A stretch of DNA of 64,000 nucleotides from a bacterium (GTDB lineage Bacteria; Bacillota; Clostridia; Lachnospirales; Lachnospiraceae): contig SFRL01000005.1 of NCBI GenBank assembly GCA_004562765.1, positions 1 through 64,000 of the forward strand, given 5' to 3'. Position 1 is the first letter of the stretch; each line of letters opens with the position of its first letter. Made by a program: the position numbers and the translations under genes. Of the stretch, positions 26,345 through 33,720 are shown piece by piece. Under the pieces are notes generated by a model that was given only the letters and a program-made list of their open reading frames with translations, made no database searches and was not told the origin of the DNA.

Positions 26345-27091
26345 TTACATTGCCATGATCTGTTGCAGCATCCGCTCAGCCAGAGCATAGGCGGCAAGAT
26401 ACACCAGCAGACACACACTCATGATGCAGATTCCCGATATATTCCCGTATAATATGTCAAAATAACCCGGCGAAGTCAGATTCAGATAAAGCAGAATGAC
26501 AAGCGGCACGATGTTCATGATCTGGCTCTCCAGCCGTCTGGCTGCAAGATCCGCTGCCAGTTGGTGCTGCAGTTCTATCTTTTTTCCTATCCGGTCCGCA
26601 GTTGCACGAATGATGCCGATAAAATCCCCGCCGCTTCGCTTCGCAAAGAAAAATACCTGACAAAAACTGCTCACATCCTCCATATCGCTTCGCTGCGCAA
26701 AATCCTCTAAAAGTTCCTCCAACGGCACATTCATGGAAAGATGTGCCAGCATATGCCGAAGTTCCTGCACCATCAGCGCATTCTCCCCATACATCTGTGT
26801 CATTTCGCCCATTGCCTCCCGCCAGGCATTCTCTACGGAATAGCCCGCATTTAATGCCGCCGCCACGGAAAAGATCGCCTCTTTAAACTGCTGACACAAT
26901 TCCTGTTTTTGCTGCTGAAGCAGCTGTCTCGCCTTGATCTTCAAGAAGATCGGGTAAAACGGGATCAGAAGCAGAACTGCAAATAATGAATGGTAAAACA
27001 GATAGCTCACCAGCAGGATCAACAGTACAGCCTCTGAAAAATAGCGTATATGCTCTTTGAATGAGTAATGATATACATGGTAGTCACGCAC
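26345..27091 (-). CDS. tadB: TadB-like type II secretion F-domain protein
   Basis: The 248-residue membrane protein has the T2SSF core: QQFKEAIFSVAAALNAGYSVE, FCQVFFFAKRSGGDFIGII, and a C-terminal pair of membrane segments. The GTG at 27091 has GGAGGAAGGCT upstream and overlaps the tadA stop by eight bases, so it is normally coupled to tadA translation. With tadA split by the prophage, it may be poorly expressed in the lysogen. Confidence 0.82.
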   Translation of the reverse strand: MRDYHVYHYSFKEHIRYFSEAVLLILLVSYLFYHSLFAVLLLIPFYPIFLKIKARQLLQQQKQELCQQFKEAIFSVAAALNAGYSVENAWREAMGEMTQMYGENALMVQELRHMLAHLSMNVPLEELLEDFAQRSDMEDVSSFCQVFFFAKRSGGDFIGIIRATADRIGKKIELQHQLAADLAARRLESQIMNIVPLVILLYLNLTSPGYFDILYGNISGICIMSVCLLVYLAAYALAERMLQQIMAM

Positions 27092-27515
27092 AGCCTTCCT
27101 CCAATCCGGCAGCCGCCAGCTTTTCGCGGTGCAAAAGTACTCCCTGCCGCTGCCATTCACCTGTGATCCGTCCGTCTGCTTCCCCGGTCTCCACAAAGTG
27201 ATAGAGCGGATGCAGGCGGATCTCTCCCTGCTCCATACCATCAATTTCCATGATATCCAATACCTTTCTGGTACGATCCCGTAGCCGTCCCAAATGAATG
27301 AGTACATCGATTCCCGATGCGATCTGCGCACGGATTGCGCTCACCGGCAGCTCCATACCCATGAGTACCATGGTCTCCAGCCTCCGCAGCATATCCCGGC
27401 ACGAATTGGCATGTCCGGTGCTGAGCGAGCCGTCATGTCCCGTATTCATCGCCTGCAGCATATCCAGTGCCTCCGCACCCCGGCACTCTCCCACCAGGAT
27501 CCGGTCACGTCTCAC
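27084..27515 (-). pseudogene. tadA: C-terminal fragment of the Tad pilus ATPase, split by the prophage
   Basis: About 143 codons encode the end of a TadA/CpaF secretion ATPase: RRDRILVGECRGAEALDMLQ (Walker B region) followed by AMNTGHDGSLSTGHANS with the conserved His box. The upstream two thirds, including Walker A, are absent. Upstream of about 27515 the sequence becomes a terminator and phage genes, and an in-frame TAG precedes the fragment. The missing N-terminal part should lie beyond the right end of the prophage. This is an interruption, not decay: the fragment is intact to its stop codon. Confidence 0.88.
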
Positions 27516-27534
27516 GATAAAAAATACCTAAAAT
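27505..27534. other. Prophage/host junction (att site) inside tadA
   Basis: Host coding sequence (RRDRILVGE, starting about 27512) gives way to an AT-rich stretch and then the last phage terminator. The attachment core must lie in or near this interval. The core cannot be defined without the other junction, which is outside the window. Confidence 0.7.
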
Positions 27535-27558
27535 ATCCCCGGGAGCTGCCCCGGGGAT
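27535..27558 (-). terminator. Terminator at the end of the phage late operon
   Basis: ATCCCCGGG and a matching CCCGGGGAT form a GC-rich stem of nine or more pairs (27535-27558). On the minus strand it is followed by ATTTTAGG and TATTTTTT. It ends the phage lysis transcript just before the tadA fragment. Confidence 0.85.
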
Positions 27559-27562
27559 CTGT

Positions 27563-27856
27563 TTAAATAATCGTTTCGATCTCTGCATCAAATCCGGCCT
27601 TTAAAATCGCTGATAAATTGGCTTTTGCAGCCGCTTCCGCTTCGTATGTTCCGAATAATACTACAAATTTCCCTGCTTTTACGCAGAGGCCCGTGCTTTT
27701 GAATCCTTTTTTGTGCGCCTCTCTGACAGCGCTGTGTGCCTCTCTCATGCTCGCAAAGCGCTTGCCTATAACTCTGTAAGCTAATTCCTTTTTTGCCTCT
27801 CTTTCGCCCTCCTGCGGGGCTATGTTCTTTTCTTCTGTGGTTTTTCTTGCTGCCAT
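27563..27856 (-). CDS. SPOR-like domain protein at the phage end
   Basis: The 97-residue protein has a charged start and a C-terminal region (about 25-97) of two similar beta-alpha units (YRVIGKRFASMREAHSAVRE and FVVLFGTYEAEAAAKANLSA) resembling a SPOR/sporulation-related repeat that binds peptidoglycan. It follows the endolysin gene and may help target the lysis machinery. No signal peptide is visible. Confidence 0.6.
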   Translation of the reverse strand: MAARKTTEEKNIAPQEGEREAKKELAYRVIGKRFASMREAHSAVREAHKKGFKSTGLCVKAGKFVVLFGTYEAEAAAKANLSAILKAGFDAEIETII

Positions 27857-27867
27857 TGTTATTCCTC

Positions 27868-28692
27868 CTATTTCTTTAATTTATTGATCGGGCAATATCC
27901 GATCGTGCCGGACGCATCTACATAAAGCCATTTCGTGCCGCCCGCCTCATTGTAAAAGCCGTAGTTTCTCACTTTTGCACCCTTGCTCAGTGTCTTAATT
28001 GTTGTTTTCTCCTTTCCTGCCCCGACTTTTAACTCTAATTTTGCTTTTGCCTCGTATGTACCGGCCAGTTTTACATCTTTCTTTTTTGCAGCCTCTACTT
28101 TTACGGTTTTTTTCTCTGCTGCGCTTTTTTCTTCGTCGTATTTCGGGTAGCCAAATAATACCTTGCCTTTGTAGTCTGCGATCTTGTACTTTTTGGCCTT
28201 AACTCCGCCTCCGTTTGATACAACTTTGGACGCGCCGGAAGTGTTGCCCTCCATAGTGCTGAAATATGTTTCGTCTACATCGGTTACAATTCCGGTGTGG
28301 TGGCAGCCGCTTGTCTTTCCGTTTCGCGTGAAAAATACCTGCGCGCCCTTTTTCGGCTCCGTCCCCAATGCATTATGCTTGTCGTACATACTCGCGCTTG
28401 CTACCGTGTAATCGTCAAAATTGCCGCATAATAAGCTCTTGGCGGTCGTTACCCCGTATGCCTTGTAAAAGCACCAATCTACAAATGCGTCGCACCAATA
28501 GGCAGGAAAATCCATTACTGCGGGATATATCGCGTGCATGTCTCTGCCGTATTTGGTGTAGTTGTCTTTTCCGGCTCCCGCCGTTTTTTCGTCAAGGATC
28601 CCGGGGTTTTTCTTGTATGCTGCCGCTGATTTTTCTAAATACCCCTCCTCGGCTTTTGCGATCTTAATTACTGTGATTGCATAATTTGCCAT
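27868..28692 (-). CDS. Phage endolysin, CHAP domain plus SH3b
   Basis: The 274-residue lysin has an N-terminal CHAP-type cysteine peptidase/amidase domain with catalytic Cys about 67 (PAYWCDAFVDW) and His about 131-132 (SGCHHTGIV). A Lys-rich linker and a C-terminal SH3-like wall-binding region (about 205-274, KWLYVDASGTIGYCP) follow. The start at 28692 follows AAAGAGAGG. It lies directly after the holin gene. Confidence 0.9.
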   Translation of the reverse strand: MANYAITVIKIAKAEEGYLEKSAAAYKKNPGILDEKTAGAGKDNYTKYGRDMHAIYPAVMDFPAYWCDAFVDWCFYKAYGVTTAKSLLCGNFDDYTVASASMYDKHNALGTEPKKGAQVFFTRNGKTSGCHHTGIVTDVDETYFSTMEGNTSGASKVVSNGGGVKAKKYKIADYKGKVLFGYPKYDEEKSAAEKKTVKVEAAKKKDVKLAGTYEAKAKLELKVGAGKEKTTIKTLSKGAKVRNYGFYNEAGGTKWLYVDASGTIGYCPINKLKK

Positions 28693-28732
28693 CGTTTTTA
28701 CCTCTCTTTCCCAAAATATTAAAAGCAGGGCG

Positions 28733-29260
28733 TTAACCCTGCTTTTCTTTGAAGTGATTGCATCTGTCTTTGACACTGCATTCTTTGCAATTCTGATTTT
28801 TGCATACGATGTCGTTTATCTTGTTGTCCAGTTTGTTATCCGCGATTTTCAGCGCCTTTACTAACCAAATAGGTATTTTCTCGGGCATGATTACATATAA
28901 GTTTTCTAATATGCTTGTCCATTCATTTATTAACATCACCGCTACCGTGTACCATCCGATATACAAGCCAAATCCCAGATCAAAGCCTAACTGTGCACCA
29001 AGCATCTTGATCCCGTACCCGATCATAAATGCAGTGCCTATCAGTACGAAATACATGACTTTCTTTATGATCCCCTGCAGCCCGGTTTTGCTATTCCATT
29101 CTCTGAGAAAATATCTCGCCTTTACCCATCCGGTGAGATAGTCCGCCAAAACCGCCAACATAAATAAAATAAGCAGCGCAGGCACCTTATGTAATATTGC
29201 TGCAGCTGCTGTGATAATTGCCGACATTGTAAATCCCTCGCTTCCTATTCTAATATTCAT
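28733..29260 (-). CDS. Phage holin
   Basis: The 175-residue membrane protein has at least three hydrophobic segments (LLILFMLAVLADYLTGW, VMYFVLIGTAFMIGYGIK, GLYIGWYTVAVMLINEW) and the DYLTGWVKA pattern of the TcdE/phage holin family. The C-terminus is charged with four Cys. GAGGAGGCATAAAT precedes the ATG, two bases after the XkdX stop. It would permeabilise the membrane so the endolysin can reach the wall. Confidence 0.9.
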   Translation of the reverse strand: MNIRIGSEGFTMSAIITAAAAILHKVPALLILFMLAVLADYLTGWVKARYFLREWNSKTGLQGIIKKVMYFVLIGTAFMIGYGIKMLGAQLGFDLGFGLYIGWYTVAVMLINEWTSILENLYVIMPEKIPIWLVKALKIADNKLDNKINDIVCKNQNCKECSVKDRCNHFKEKQG

Positions 29261-29262
29261 AT

Positions 29263-29439
29263 TTATGCCTCCTCGTATTCGTCGCCCGTAATTTGTTTGT
29301 ACTCCTCTGCCGTGATTCCTGCTCCCGGTCTCTTGTTGTTGATAACTACCCACTTTTTTAAAGTGTCTTTTGTGATATAGTTCTTTTCGTATTTTGCTTT
29401 AAGTTCCTCAAACTTTGCTGAGTGTTCTGTCGTTGCCAT
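29263..29439 (-). CDS. xkdX: XkdX family protein (58 aa)
   Basis: The 58-residue product ends with GITAEEYKQITGDEYEE, the hallmark of XkdX-type proteins that follow tail-fibre genes in PBSX-like phages. The rest, KFEELKAKYEKNYITKDTLKKW, fits the family. GGAGGGCAGGAAG precedes the ATG. Its function in the tail or in lysis timing is not known. Confidence 0.8.
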   Translation of the reverse strand: MATTEHSAKFEELKAKYEKNYITKDTLKKWVVINNKRPGAGITAEEYKQITGDEYEEA

Positions 29440-29451
29440 CTTCCTGCCCTC

Positions 29452-29778
29452 CTATGCTTTTAATAGCTCGATCTCTGCTTGTATGTCGCTAAGCGTCTGC
29501 ATGATCGTTTCTGTGTTTCCGTCGCTTAAAACTCCCTGCATTGCCTGCTCGGCCTCTATGCCGCTAAGCGTCTGCATGATGTTCTCCATCGTTGGCGACT
29601 GCGTTTCTTTCACATACTTCTCGTATTCTGCAAGGCTCATTTGGCACTCCTCATACTCCCATGCCAAATTGCCATCTTTGTCAGTGACCTCCCTCTGATT
29701 TTTCCGCAGGTATGCCGTTGTTTTTCCTACTTCCGTTTCCTGCGGCTTCGTATAGCCCGTTACTGTTCTCCATTTCAC
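29452..29778 (-). CDS. Tail-fibre-associated small protein (hypothetical)
   Basis: The 108-residue product (from a GTG with AAAGGAG ten bases upstream) begins KWRTVTGYTKPQETEVGKT. It has two copies of an ENIMQTLSGIEAE / ETIMQTLSDIQAE helix repeat in its C-terminal third. Proteins of this type lie between fibre and XkdX genes. It overlaps the end of the reverse transcriptase gene by 98 bases, so the two share a transcript. Its length and basic start do not resemble the DGR accessory protein Avd enough to claim that role. Confidence 0.55.
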   Translation of the reverse strand: MKWRTVTGYTKPQETEVGKTTAYLRKNQREVTDKDGNLAWEYEECQMSLAEYEKYVKETQSPTMENIMQTLSGIEAEQAMQGVLSDGNTETIMQTLSDIQAEIELLKA

Positions 29779-30862
29779 GCTTTTTGTTCTCCTTTCTGGC
29801 ATGCTTTGATGCAATGCGCTTTAGTTTTCTGATGCTCACTTTCGGCTTGATCCGCTCCTCGTAGGCATGATATGTGTCTGTGTGGTCGATCCATCCCATG
29901 TGCGACAGCATTTGCGCGGCATCATGATGTGTTATCTTGTCTTTCTTTGCTATTTTGTTTGCCTTGCGCGTTATCTTTATTAAGTGTGCCTCTCTCAAAA
30001 TCGTGCGATCTCTGTAAAACAAGCATCCGCACACATCAAGTGGTCTGCCGTGTTTCTTATCGCGCTTATCTTTCCACTCGATAGGGAATACTTGGTGATT
30101 ATGGTTAATTTCCATGTGGTACTCCCGTCTCATGTACTCGATCGCGTCCCGTTCTACCTTGTGCAGCTTCTTTTTGCTCGGGCCAAATGCTATGATATCG
30201 TCCGCGTGCCTCAGATAATGCACTACGCCGTCCTGCTCGGTCATCCAGTGATCGAATGGCGTAAATAGAAAATGAATGTGCCAAACGCTTGTAGGCGCTC
30301 CCGGTGCAAGCCCCTGCGGGCTTGCCCGTATCACCTTGTCGTTTTCAATGTTAAAATCATCATCCTTTATAACCCGGTGGTATCTTTCAATTAAATTTTC
30401 TTGATCCACCGACGGGTAACAATGATGCACATCCATCTGCAGGCAATACCTTGTTCCCTTTGGATCGTTTTTGATCCATTTGCTGATTACCTCTGCCGAC
30501 TGCATCGGCCCTCTCTTTTCAAGTGATCCGTGCGCATATTCATATAGGCTATGCATGACGATTTTCCTTAATTGTGAAATCAACACAAGTTGCACGATCT
30601 GGTCGTATTTGTACTTTGGCTTTGCGATCTTTCGCTTTTTCTGTTTGATTCCCTCTGTGATCTCAACCAATTTATACGGGCCGATCTCGGTTGTGTGATT
30701 TTTCATCATGTCATGCACTATGGCCGATTCCTCTTTTACATTATCGACTACCTCCTTGACCTCTGGTCGCTGCATTTTTCCGTCTTTGGCTCCGTCGATA
30801 ATGCATTTTTCGATATTTTCTACTTCTATCGCGGGTTTGAAAATATTTTTGTATGTTATCAC
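29681..30862 (-). CDS. DGR reverse transcriptase
   Basis: The 393-residue enzyme has RT blocks in order: RKIAKPKYKYDQI (about 78-89), palm block LQMDVHHCYPSVDQ with catalytic Asp 144, QGLAPGAPTS (183-192), and the active-site box LRHADDIIAF with Asp 221/222. There is no intron maturase or endonuclease domain. It copies the template repeat RNA into cDNA with errors at adenines. The order variable gene, template, RT on one strand is the standard DGR layout. The start is a GTG with no strong ribosome binding site. It ends inside the next gene. Confidence 0.93.
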   Translation of the reverse strand: MITYKNIFKPAIEVENIEKCIIDGAKDGKMQRPEVKEVVDNVKEESAIVHDMMKNHTTEIGPYKLVEITEGIKQKKRKIAKPKYKYDQIVQLVLISQLRKIVMHSLYEYAHGSLEKRGPMQSAEVISKWIKNDPKGTRYCLQMDVHHCYPSVDQENLIERYHRVIKDDDFNIENDKVIRASPQGLAPGAPTSVWHIHFLFTPFDHWMTEQDGVVHYLRHADDIIAFGPSKKKLHKVERDAIEYMRREYHMEINHNHQVFPIEWKDKRDKKHGRPLDVCGCLFYRDRTILREAHLIKITRKANKIAKKDKITHHDAAQMLSHMGWIDHTDTYHAYEERIKPKVSIRKLKRIASKHARKENKKREMENSNGLYEAAGNGSRKNNGIPAEKSEGGH

Positions 30863-31042
30863 ATCTTACTGTGCTGTTTGCTGCTTATCGCCTAGAGAAC
30901 GTTCGCATTTGCTACTAGCCCCCTCCCTTGTCACCGCTTGCGCGGCCGGCTTAATTTTCCCTCGATCCTTTCGGTAGGCGTGTTGCAACGCCCTGCGGGG
31001 TAGGTGTCGATCGCAAGCATTCGGTTAATAGCCCCGTGTATA
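30863..31042 (-). ncRNA. DGR template RNA 3' flank, structured spacer
   Basis: The 180 bases between the template repeat and the RT start contain no convincing gene. Several GC-rich pairings are visible, including TGCAACGCCCTGC near 30983 and CCGCTTGCGCGG near 30938. In known DGRs this flank primes and scaffolds cDNA synthesis, so I annotate it as part of the template RNA. That function is inferred. Confidence 0.55.
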
Positions 31043-31154
31043 GATAAGCATGAGACGGGCCGATGTTCCAATTGGAGTTAGAAAACGGATTGTTGACGTT
31101 GAAAGCGGCGCCTACGTGCCGGTCATTGTTGCAATTCGCGCCCCAGAGCAGGAA
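31043..31154 (-). repeat. DGR template repeat (TR)
   Basis: This 112-base segment aligns without gaps to the variable repeat at 31286-31397. Ignoring the two boundary bases at the low-coordinate end (31042-31043), the copies differ at 11 sites: 31051, 31067, 31072, 31079, 31090, 31094, 31100, 31127, 31130, 31135 and 31136. All are T on the plus strand, that is A on the coding strand; there are 24 such adenines. In frame it reads ANCNND, FNVNNP and SNSNWN, so nine Asn codons and one His codon are the mutable sites. It lies 180 bases upstream of the RT start. Confidence 0.96.
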
Positions 31155-31236
31155 AAGCCCAAAGTATCGCTCGCGAAAGCCCCTAGCGTAAGTTTCTGCA
31201 CATTCCTCCAATCTATTTTTATTTTTACGTTCTATG

Positions 31237-31252
31237 CGGGGGCGTTCCCCCG
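31237..31252. repeat. GC-rich hairpin just past the variable repeat
   Basis: CGGGGG-CGTT-CCCCCG is a perfect six-base stem with a four-base loop, 14 bases after the fibre stop codon and 34 bases from the end of the VR. A second small stem GCGGC-GTA-GCCGC overlaps the last codons (about 31261-31275). In the Bordetella phage DGR a short GC-rich hairpin near the 3' end of VR is needed for efficient target recognition; this is a candidate counterpart. No T run follows, so it is not a clear terminator. Confidence 0.55.
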
Positions 31253-31265
31253 ATCCCCCCGGCGG

Positions 31266-32867
31266 CTACGCCGCTTTAGGGTATTTATAAGCAAGAGACG
31301 GGCCGATGTACCAACTGGAGTAAGAAAACGGAATGTGGACGTGGAAAGCGGCGCCTACGTGCCGGTCATCGTGGCAAGCCGCGCCCCAGAGCAGGAAGTT
31401 CAGCTGCGCCGTACTAAACCAACAACCATGCGGGAAAAACGTGGTTTCCGAACCGCTTACGACGATCGGAAATCCTCCGTATTCCGTCATTTTTATTTTT
31501 GATATATAGCCTCCGCTTGTTCCGGTGATTGTCAATCCGGTGTCAATGCAGTTTGTTCCGTCGATTGTGTACGGCGGGTACAGTTTCACCAAGATATGCC
31601 CGGAAGTATTGTAGAAAACTCCATATTTCCGATCCCATCTGTCGCCATAGTAGTTTTCAAGCCAGAAAAACTTAACAGCAACATTTCCGTTGGTGCCGTA
31701 GAACATTCCCTTATTTTTGAGTGTTCCGGTAGTAAGTAATGAGCTTGCAGCGGTTCCGCCGGTATAATGTCCATTTCCGAATGTCTCCTGCAATCCGGTT
31801 GACTTTCCGATGAGGTATAATAGATGCTCAATCATCTGTGCGTTCATCCAGTCGTCAAACTGCCATCCGGTTCCGTTTGCCTCGATCTGCGTCTTTTCCG
31901 TTGCTCCGGTCTGCGTGTTCATAGGTGTCTGCCCGGCAATGCTTCGCACCTTGCTGCTGATACTTGATCCCTCAAACATTGGCAAATAGATATAATCAAG
32001 TTCTTCTCCGTCATACATGTGCTGATAGCAGTGATAGCTTGAATCAATCTGCATGTCCGATACTCTCACGTGCTGCCCTGCATCGTCCTCCCAACGCTTA
32101 AAGTATATCTTGGGAAACTCTACCATTGCATTTCCGCCGTATGATGTGTTCGAAATGTCCGACGCGGTTCCATCTAACTTCTTTGTCTGATCGTTGTGAT
32201 CCAGCTCGTAGTCTACGGTGCCGTCATATTTCAACATGACCGGTCTGGTATTCTTGATAAAAAATGCATTGTTCCACTGTTTAAGATCAAACTCTCCGGT
32301 TGTCAGATTGACCGTCATCGGATCCCATGCGGCATTATCTACGTCTGCCGGGTATGATACACGCGTTGCCGGGTTGCTGTCGTCCGGATCAATGTCGAAA
32401 CCGTACAACTCGTACATCTTAGGCGTTGCCGTTGCGCGGTTTTCCTGTGCGGGGTTTCTGTTGAAAAGCCCGTAGTCGCTATACGCAAATGCCGTATAGT
32501 AATATTGCTTGTCATTTGTCAGCCCACTGTCTATAAACGGTTCTGTTTTGTATAATTCAAAATCCTCGCGCGGCAAATCTAATACTTCGATGCCTGCTGC
32601 CTCTGTGTTCGGGTATTCCGTATCTTTTCGCATGATTTTTACGCCCGCTACCGTACATATCAGCTGTCCGTCAATGATCGTGTCGTTTGGCGGCGTAATG
32701 TATAACTTAACCTCTCCGTTCCCTGCTGCCGCATTAAACTTTACCATGTTCGCGGGCGGTATTCCGCCGGCTGCCTTTTCGCTCAGCGCCTTTATGTTGC
32801 CCTCGATCCGGTTCATATCTGATGGTTCTACAACTTCGTCCATTTGCCAATCCGTTTTAGTTTCCAT
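31266..32867 (-). CDS. DGR-diversified phage tail fibre / receptor-binding protein
   Basis: The 533-residue protein follows the YmfQ-type baseplate gene and overlaps it by 11 bases, the usual place of the tail fibre. The N-terminal part (KTDWQMDEVVEPSDMNRIEG) is a fibre-attachment style start. A fibronectin-like region lies at about 45-150 and a large C-terminal domain at about 200-533. The last 40 residues carry the variable repeat in a C-type-lectin-like ending: LLWGAACHDDRHVGAAF, then SSWYIGPSLAY. Variable residues surround conserved Trp, Arg, Gly and Ala positions. This is the target of the adjacent RT and should form the receptor-binding tip. The fold call is inference from the pattern of DGR targets. 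Confidence 0.93.
   Translation of the reverse strand: METKTDWQMDEVVEPSDMNRIEGNIKALSEKAAGGIPPANMVKFNAAAGNGEVKLYITPPNDTIIDGQLICTVAGVKIMRKDTEYPNTEAAGIEVLDLPREDFELYKTEPFIDSGLTNDKQYYYTAFAYSDYGLFNRNPAQENRATATPKMYELYGFDIDPDDSNPATRVSYPADVDNAAWDPMTVNLTTGEFDLKQWNNAFFIKNTRPVMLKYDGTVDYELDHNDQTKKLDGTASDISNTSYGGNAMVEFPKIYFKRWEDDAGQHVRVSDMQIDSSYHCYQHMYDGEELDYIYLPMFEGSSISSKVRSIAGQTPMNTQTGATEKTQIEANGTGWQFDDWMNAQMIEHLLYLIGKSTGLQETFGNGHYTGGTAASSLLTTGTLKNKGMFYGTNGNVAVKFFWLENYYGDRWDRKYGVFYNTSGHILVKLYPPYTIDGTNCIDTGLTITGTSGGYISKIKMTEYGGFPIVVSGSETTFFPHGCWFSTAQLNFLLWGAACHDDRHVGAAFHVHIPFSYSSWYIGPSLAYKYPKAA
31286..31397 (-). repeat. DGR variable repeat (VR) in the 3' end of the fibre gene
   Basis: This is the 112-base partner of the template at 31043-31154, offset by 243 bases and in the same reading frame. 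The 11 differences change 10 residues: N to A, H, D, H, H, I, Y, S and Y, and H to L; none is silent. At the stop-codon side the pair ends with non-adenine differences (31285-31286), which mark the border of the initiation site. The adjacent block CGGCCCGTCTC is identical in both copies and is the likely IMH core. Confidence 0.95.
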
Positions 32868-33720
32868 CTGCTGTGCCCTCCTTAATTATAAATTCTTGTG
32901 TCAGCTCAATATCTACATCTAAATGCATGTCTACATTGAGCGTTGCGACTTCGCTTTCGTTTGCGCTTATAAATGATACTTTCTTTAATTCGCTCACGTC
33001 CGCCGCGCGTATGTGGTAATTTACAACGACCGAATTTTCTGTTTTGCTCACTGTAAATTCTTTGATGTCCACTGCGTCATTAACGATTATTTTTGACACA
33101 TCGCCTGCAATGGTTTCTTTTATGTCTGCAAATATTCCCGGCTGCAGGTTCATGCTGCTACCTCCTATTGTTGTTTTTTCTCCTCTTGATCCAAAATTCA
33201 GCTGTCCCAACTGCCAACTGCCTAATGCATAGTTGTAAAATATTTTTTCAAAAAATACGCTTTTTGCAATTTCTATCTCACTTGCGGTCGATAGCTTTTC
33301 TTTTATGTAGATGTTGAGCGGCGCGATCTCGTCCAGTGCCTTGTAAATGATCGCTATGTCCGTTGTCTTGTCCTTTAGCTCTATGATCGCCTCGTCATTG
33401 TTATAATCGCATTTCAACTCTACATTCACCGTGTAATTAAACAGTATCGTCAACACTTCTGATAGGCTTATATTTTTTTTAATATTCCGTATCAGTATGT
33501 TTACACGTCTTTGCTCTAGCGTCTCTGTTGCTCCCGGTATGATCCCGTGCACCTTTTCAAGCCGCGCTATCCCCGTTTCATCTGCAAGGCCGACAAAACA
33601 TCTGCATAATATTTTCTCTATTTCGTCCTTTGCCTCGTCAAAATACGGCTGCTCTGCTTTGCATATCTCCTGCATTTCACGTATTTTTTGCACGACCGGC
33701 GGTAAATACTCAATTAGCAT
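32857..33720 (-). CDS. YmfQ/DUF2313-like baseplate protein
   Basis: The 287-residue protein has the N-terminal pattern of DUF2313 (YLPPVVQKIREMQEICKAEQ, LARLEKVHGI-like block, TLEQRRVNILIRNIK) found after baseplate J in PBSX-like phages (XkdU). A beta-rich tail extends to about 287. It overlaps the baseplate J gene by 11 bases and the fibre gene by 11 bases. It probably links wedge and fibre. Confidence 0.85.
   Translation of the reverse strand: MLIEYLPPVVQKIREMQEICKAEQPYFDEAKDEIEKILCRCFVGLADETGIARLEKVHGIIPGATETLEQRRVNILIRNIKKNISLSEVLTILFNYTVNVELKCDYNNDEAIIELKDKTTDIAIIYKALDEIAPLNIYIKEKLSTASEIEIAKSVFFEKIFYNYALGSWQLGQLNFGSRGEKTTIGGSSMNLQPGIFADIKETIAGDVSKIIVNDAVDIKEFTVSKTENSVVVNYHIRAADVSELKKVSFISANESEVATLNVDMHLDVDIELTQEFIIKEGTADGN

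Noticed and set aside
29681..30862. Reverse transcriptase as a group II intron, retron or abortive-infection RT
   Set aside because: No maturase or HNH domain, no intron ribozyme structure and no msr/msd pattern are seen. The adjacent template and variable repeat pair with adenine-only differences fits a DGR alone.
30951..31211. 86-codon open frame over the template repeat taken as a gene
   Set aside because: It contains the DGR template and no independent conserved domain or ribosome binding site is seen; the frame is open because the template mirrors the fibre coding end.
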